A stretch of DNA of 64,000 nt, from NCBI GenBank assembly GCA_941918925.1, contig OW799233.1:135934533-135998532 (forward strand). Reading direction: 5' to 3'. Made by a program: the position numbers and the translations under genes. Below, in pieces: positions 58,451 to 64,000 of the stretch (position 1 is its first letter; each line of letters starts with the position of its first letter). The notes under the pieces were generated by a model. That model saw only the letters and a list, made by a program, of their open reading frames with translations, had not been told where the DNA came from and did not search any database. The stretch comes from Phyto melanocephala (Eukaryota > Arthropoda > Insecta > Diptera > Rhinophoridae).

Positions 58451-59460
58451 AGTGTGCGTGGCACATCTATTTTCCGTTATAACGAAGACTTTGACCAAAA
58501 AGCCATGTTTGCAAAATTTCAGAATCGTACATATAGTTTTGTCAGTTTTATTAAGTTTTAAATTTGAAATATACACTGTGCGGTATAAATTTTCGTACAT
58601 TTTTATCTATAACTCTTTTCCTAATTCATAGATTTAACCGATTTTCAGGGAAAAATATTCTTTTGACTCGATAAATATATATTCGAAGTTTCATGACTAC
58701 GTTTATGCGTCTGGACACAATTCAAAAGTGAAAGTGGGCGTTATAGTAGGCGTGTCAAAGTTGTTTTTGCTAATGAGTACAACTTAGGTGTTTCAATATA
58801 GTCCTTTATTATTCCAAAATCTTTATTAATAGAGAAATTATATGAATTTTAGGTAAAACGTTATATGGGAGGTGGGCGTAAAAGTGGGCGTGGAACCTTA
58901 ATTTTTTGGCATAGTAATGAAATTGCCTAGGGGGATAGACGTAGCAAAATTTATCATCATACCTCTAATTTTAGCGGTTTTATGAGCTTTTAAATTTCAT
59001 TAACGGTAGATAACGTAAAAAGTGGGCGTTATAGTAGGCGTGTCAAAGTTATTTTTGCGAATGAGTACAACTGAGGTGTTTCAATATAGGCCTTTATTAT
59101 TCCAAAATCTTTATTAATAGAGAAATTATATGAATTTTAGTTAAAACGTTATATGGGAGGTGGGCGTAAAAGTGGGCGTGGCACATTGATTTGCCGTTAC
59201 AAGAAAGCGTGTCACCAAGAAGCAAAGTGTGCAAAATTTCAGAGTCGTACATCCAATTTTGTTGCTTTTATGACGTTTTTGTTTTTAAATATACCGAAAA
59301 ATACACTATGCGGTATAAATTTTCGTACATTTTGATCGATAACTCCTCTCCTAATGCATAGATTTAGACAATTTTCGGGGGTAAATATTGCCTTTACCCA
59401 GGAAATATATATTCGAAATTTCATGAGTCTACGTTAAGGCGTTTGGACACAATTCCATTT
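58451..59460. repeat. Overlapping internal repeats of the 57-60 kb element
   Basis: AAGTGGGCGTTATAGTAGGC through ATATGGGAGGTGGGCGTAAA (58732-58905) recurs 288 bases on (59020-59195). GGCACATCTATTTTCCGTTA through GTTTATGCGTCTGGACACAA (58451-58740) recurs 720 bases on (59171-59460). A third, older copy of part of the first module is at about 57878-58000 (TCAATATAGTCCTTTAGTAT, CAAAATCTTTATTCATAG). Confidence 0.75.
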
Positions 59461-60487
59461 TATTCGATGTTCGAAGGACACGGTTCTTTCGACCTACTCT
59501 TGCTTTTCGAGCTATAACTCTCTTCCTAATATTCCGATTTAGCCCATTTTCAATACCAAACAAACCTTGTCTATAAGAAAGATTCTGGCAAAATTTGAGC
59601 CCCCTAGCTTTTTCGATGCGACCTCTATCGTGCTTTCAACAGACGGACAGACGGACGGACATAGCTAGATCGTCATAAAATCAAACTCCGATTCAGAATA
59701 TATATACTTTATGGGGTCTAAAATGGATATTTCGATGTGTTACAAACGGAATGACAAAATGAATATACCCCCACCATTTTTTTGGTGGCGGGTATAAAAA
59801 ATAAAACAGTGATAATGTGACTTAGAATGGCGGTGGTAGCCCACATCGGCATATACATTCGAGTCGTTTAGTGATGATGTGTGACTCACTAATAAAATTG
59901 TTTATAAAAACAAAACCTCCTCCAGACAAATTAATAATACAATTTAATTAATGGTGCATTACGGAGAAATGATTTGCAGTTAAAGATTTTTTTTATAAAT
60001 CGTTTGATGTACAGTAATATTTGATGGTTGTTTTAGGATGCAATTATATTTAATTCTTTTATGCTAAACGGGGGTTTCATGACAAAAGGTGTGTTTAACA
60101 GTTTCTAAAGGAGAATAGCGCCTTTTATTATTTATCAGCTCATTTCAAGTTTAAATATGCAAGTTATTGTAATACCTACAAGAATGTTTAAGAATTAAGG
60201 TATTACAGTACTCTGGATATGTGGAAAAAATTGATGATTCTGTATGGGATGTGTTACGTTCACTTAAAATTTAAAAAAAAAGTTGTTAAGAACCACTTTT
60301 TGAAAAAGTGGACGTGGTAAATTTTTATTTCCGTAAAATCTAAGTCTCGTTATGACAAACATTAAATAAATAAGCGAAATGAATGCTGCCGTATTTAAGT
60401 GATGCCATAATTAATAAAAGACATAAAAATTGTATTTAAATAGAAGATAAAGTATTTATAAAAGGAAAATTAACATAATTTTTATAA

Positions 60488-60660
60488 AAAAAAGTTTTTG
60501 ACATTAAACAAAATGTCTTTTAGTCCAAAAATTCAAATGAAGCGCATGTGGTCGATGCGGATTCATTTATGCTTAATGATGACGTCAAAATAACGTCACA
60601 ACCGCATGCGTATTTGGCTTTTTACATTTCGTGTCCCACAGGCTTAAAAAAATATTTATT
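60488..60660. repeat. Dispersed repeat B, copy 2
   Basis: GATGACGTCAAAATAACGTC, ACAACCGCATGCGTATTTGG and TTTTTACATTTCGTGTCC correspond to 24237-24415. A 64-codon frame (60548-60742) covers it but matches nothing known. Confidence 0.55.
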
Positions 60661-61284
60661 TCAAAATTTCCCTATAAATTTAGAAGTTATCCAAAATATA
60701 TTGAATCAAGAACTTAAACAAATATATAAATTTTATAAATAAACATATTAGTATTAACTACTTTATTTAATAAAAATAACATTCTAAAATTAAGACTAAT
60801 AAAACGAATTAAAACTATACAACTGTTTCGTGTTTTCCTATTTTAAAATTTAACATCAACTTTATTAAAAAAATTTTACCTTCCAACACAGTTCGTAAAG
60901 TTGATATAAAACTTCAGGCTTCATTTTAAATTCTAGCGAAATGAATCTCTTTCAAGTTCAATGGGTCTTTTTTAAAGACATTTTTGAAAATCATACGAGT
61001 TAATGCTGCACATGACTTCTTGCATGCCTGACATTAGTTTGTTAACTGTTCTTTTTTTTTTAATTTTTTAATTTGTTTTTTTTGTTTTGTACTTTGCACA
61101 ATGATGCCGTTAACAACATCAAGAGCGTCATAAGCAACAACAACAGACAAAACTAAAAACACAAAACATGACTTGTAAAAATCATTTGGCACTAGGCCAA
61201 TCATAATTACAAAAGAGAACATAAAACAACTTATAAAATATATAAGCATTGAAATGCCACTGTTGCAAAAGCTACAAATAATAA

Positions 61285-62100
61285 AGGGTGTTTTTTAAGG
61301 CTGAAAGAACTTGAAAATTAAGAAAATAATATTTGATTTTTATTTAAGCTTGAGATCAACTTAAATTAAAATCAAATATTATCAATTAAGATAATAAAAT
61401 AATTAAGATAATTAAAAGATCAAGAAATTTAGACGATATAATTAAGAAAATAACTAAAAAAAATAGTCATAATTTGAAATGGCTTCGGTCATATGAGCAC
61501 CGCGGTTGTTCTTGACGAAGCACAGTCCAATTTCGTGACATTTTCCTAGCTTTGCTAGCTAACAATGTTGGCCTCAATTATCGCTATTTTATCAACATAA
61601 GCCAGTGAGTTCACGTGATCTCACAGGAAATAATTGAGAGGTGTTAAATCGAACGACCTTAGAGGCCATTTGACGGGTCCATTTCTCGAAATCAACTTAT
61701 AGCCAAATTTTTATTTCAACAAACCGATGGTTGTGGTCGCCTTATGGCACATACCGCCATCCTGTTGAAACCAGATCTTGTTGGTGTCAATGTCATTATG
61801 ATCATGACCGTAAAGCGAGCTTCGACTTCATTTTTGAAGAAATAAATCCGGTGGTGAATTTTTCTGGATGTAGTGGATTCTGTACAGCTTGTTTTGGATT
61901 GGTCTCACTTTATATGCGGTATTTTGTTTATTGATAATTTCACACAGTTTAAGTCGCGCGAAACGATTACGGATTTCGTAGTAAATTTGAATAATTTGGT
62001 AGTGTTTTTAAAGCGTCTATCTACCAATGACAAATTGTCAGGGTATACTGATCGTAAGTGTAAATATGTGAGCGCAGTATGATAGTTAACTCTTACGTGT
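61285..62100 (-). pseudogene. Tc1/mariner-superfamily transposase, catalytic and C-terminal remnant
   Basis: Minus-strand reading gives FFKNEVEARFTVMI, then TNKIWFQQDGGMCHKATTTI, GLLK, FGYKLISRNGPVKWPLRSFD, LTPLNYFL and VNSLAYVDKIAIIEANI. These are the FQQDGA second catalytic block and the TPLDFFLW-like third block, in which the usual Asp is replaced by Asn. The 3' end GGGTGTTTTTTAAGGCTGAA at 61285 resembles the end of the element at 2391. The N-terminal half is not seen. Confidence 0.75.
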
Positions 62101-62478
62101 GTTCTATCGAGCTAAAAAAAAAACACTCAATTTGTATATACAAACAAACAAACAAGTGTAGAACACACTTTGTCATCAACTTTAACCACAATATGAAATG
62201 ATTTAATCAAATTATAGAACTGCACTTAAAAACATTTACAAACAACAGACTGAAAATATTTTTATCCATATACACCAGTGATGCCAAATTGTAAAAAGCT
62301 AAAAGCGTAGAAAAAGCAGTTAAAATGAGCTTATCATTCAATAGATATTTATTTGAATTTTTCTTAAAATGAGCCTAGAACTGTAGCTTTTGTACTTTTG
62401 TATACATATTTTATATTATATCTATCTACCTCAATGATTTAAATTTTATTACCTCCGCATAAAAATATTGCAAACAAA

Positions 62479-63500
62479 GGGTGTCTCAGTAAGAGTGCAC
62501 TTTTTTATTTTAAAATAGAAATACGTATTTTTTGAGATAGTCATGATTTTTTTATTTGATTGTAAAGAAGACATGTTCCGATTGAATACGAAATAAAAAT
62601 ATTCGTCAAATGGACCCCACGGCTCTGATGACAGGCTTTCATTGAAATTTTTCATGTCTTTTTCACAGAGTTGTGGCTGTATCTCACCGATGACGTATTA
62701 TATATCGGATTTTAGCTCAGGAATTGTTTCTGGTTTATTCCCACAAACCCGAGATTTTACAAAATCCCTAAAAAAATTAAGGGTATTTCTATCGTACATA
62801 TTAAATAGCATGATCTTGGTGGCTAGTTGTTAACAGAATTTCGTGAAATTTGTTCTAAAATCGTTGATGCAATAAATGGATTGTTTCAGTCGCGGTATTG
62901 CAGGTGGCGCCATAATCATGTTCGAGTCACGAATGCCATTCACAGTCACAAAGCCATTCAGGCGAAAACGCGCTTCATGAGAGATAACTTTTTTTCCAAA
63001 AATTTGCATTGTATTTTCTTGTTATTACCTATTGGAACGAATTTCCGGCACTTTCTAATGGTCTGCTGATTTGAGCTCCGAAGTAAGCTGACTTTTGTTC
63101 GTATAAAGGTGGAGATCTTTTGTCAAAATTCGCTTTGAAGTGATTCGTGAAATTTGAAGATTTAAGACACACTCGTTTAAAGAGACCCACCGGTACGTTG
63201 ATGCACAGAAGTGCTAATGACCAATACCGACCTAGTTTCTTCAAATTCGTTTTTCACTCTTTGGATAGTTGACACATTAGTTGCACTTTCTCGACTAAAA
63301 ATTCTTCAAAGTTTGCGAGCGGTCTTAGCATAACTTTTAAAATTTTTCTAATAACTTTTTACAATTATAACTCGTTGTTCTTTTGTAGAGCGCTCCATTT
63401 AAAAAAAAAACGGAATAAATATATGTGACAGACGCCAAATTTCGGAGTTGCCACTTGCACAAAAAAATTACAAAAAACAAGCTTTCTAAACGAGACATTT
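62479..63500 (-). pseudogene. Near-full-length but broken Tc1/mariner-type element
   Basis: The minus strand starts ATG at 63396-63398 with MERSTKEQRVIIVKSY, then a stop, KNFKSYAKTARKL, and a STIQRVKNEFEETRSV DNA-binding block. Later pieces KLSLMKRVFA, LWRHLQYRD-like sequence and PETIPELKSDI lie near the C-terminus, followed by RWGPFDEYFYF-like reading. Many frameshifts and stops occur. The 3' end GGGTGTCTCAGTAAGAGTGC at 62479 has a weak counterpart near 63500 (TTTCTAAACGAGACA), consistent with decayed TIRs. Deletions removed much of the catalytic core. Confidence 0.65.
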
Positions 63501-64000
63501 TTTAATAGGGTAAAACCGCTATAATGCAATGGTTCAATAAGTGCCAAACGCGCTATATCGTAACATGAAAAATACATGCTTTTTCAGAAGTCCATATCAA
63601 AGAGTTAATCATAGAGCGAAAAGAAGCCAAGATGGCAACGCTGTACACTCAAATCGGTATAAGTAAATACGAGGACAAATTCCATTACAAAAAAGTGTTT
63701 AAAGAGAAGTATAATAGTTAAATTATCGCCTTTTTGAGTTAAAGTGTCACTCTGCTTGTGAGTGTGTGTAACAAGCAGCCATGTGTAGTTGCATTGCACA
63801 ACTTAAGGCATCTGTTGCATATGCATATTTAAAGAAATGGTTTTATAAATGATAAATTTGTTATTTTTATTGCTTTTGTTTAAAATGGACAGAGGTATTT
63901 TATTTGTTTTATTTTGTTTAAATTATGTTTTTAAAATATTTGTACATATTTACAAATGGTTCAGTTTCTTCGTTATTTCATTAAACATACAAAGTAGGTT

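Larger units (their letters stand above)
57068..59800 (-). mobile_element. 2.7-kb element with TATACCCACCACCAA ends and internal repeats (INE-1-related)
   Basis: AGAGCACTATATTCGGCTGT, TTTTATACCCACCACCAATT at the left and CCACCATTTTTTTGGTGGCG, GGTATAAAAA at the right are inverted ends. The right part has ACGGACAGACGG-type GTCY sequence, TATATATACTTTATGGGGTC and TTACAAACGGAATGACAAAA, as in the INE-1-like copies. The left terminal hairpin is also shared. The centre consists of repeated modules rich in GTGGGCGTGGCA. A mariner-type element is inserted at 57217-57824. Confidence 0.6.
39536..64000. other. DNA upstream of the first recognised cindr exon (intron 1 and/or 5' flank)
   Basis: No cindr coding exon, promoter or other gene was identified here. 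Nothing definable was seen in 39540-40180, 41330-41630, 42360-43770, 45935-46570, 48110-48790, 48990-49480, 52442-53750, 54450-55235, 55745-56090, 59805-60485, 60660-61280 and 63510-64000, apart from simple AT-rich runs. Other intervals hold the mobile elements listed below. Because the start-codon exon is missing, I cannot say how much of this is transcribed. Confidence 0.6.

Noticed and set aside
60548..60742. 64-codon frame over dispersed repeat B
   Set aside because: The other copy of the repeat (24237-24415) does not keep the frame, so coding is unsupported.
1..64000. CRISPR arrays, bacterial operons, rRNA genes or an endogenous virus
   Set aside because: No regularly spaced short repeats with unique spacers, no ribosomal RNA landmarks, and no gag, envelope, capsid or integrase reading was found; reverse-transcriptase pieces are of the non-LTR type.

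Overview
The window is AT-rich nuclear DNA from an insect, most likely a higher fly (Schizophora, probably a calyptrate such as a blow fly or relative). This is inferred from the single gene present, the long AT-rich introns, and INE-1/DINE-1-like repeats carrying GTCC/GTCT tetranucleotide runs, a hallmark of fly genomes. No bacterial, viral or CRISPR content was seen.

One protein-coding gene is supported: the 3' part of the fly CIN85/CD2AP orthologue cindr, on the minus strand. Five coding exons were found, with GT/AG ends and compatible phases: 39334-39535 (SH3-1), 38253-38364 and 38064-37485 (SH3-2, linker, SH3-3), 5020-4430 (Ser/Thr/Gln-rich linker with a proline-rich stretch) and 1713-446 (capping-protein-binding motif, low-complexity linker, C-terminal coiled coil, stop). 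Together they encode about 917 residues. The exon with the start codon and the 5' UTR were not found; they lie somewhere above 39535 or outside the window. The 3' UTR runs off the left edge.

The rest is intron and upstream DNA, filled with decayed and nested mobile elements. Intron 4 (1714-4429) holds a TIR element split by an INE-1-like copy, plus the 3' end of a mariner-type transposon. Intron 3 (5021-37484, 32.5 kb) holds INE-1-like copies, TIR elements and MITEs, a pogo/Tigger-like element, an inverted pair of hAT-like elements, LINE fragments, and a mariner whose transposase gene is split by a LINE reverse-transcriptase fragment. Upstream of 39535 lie more transposase remnants, three tandem or duplicated repeat blocks, nested TA-flanked TIR elements, near-perfect hairpin MITEs, and a 2.7-kb element with internal repeats (57-60 kb).

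No intact transposase or reverse transcriptase was seen; all show stops, frameshifts or truncations. Nothing looks like a new multi-gene system. The most unusual structural signals are: an INE-1-like copy whose AT-rich centre is inverted relative to its relatives; a 2-kb inverted pair of composite elements; hairpin repeats of about 50-bp arms in three places; and a LINE fragment lacking both ends inside a mariner.
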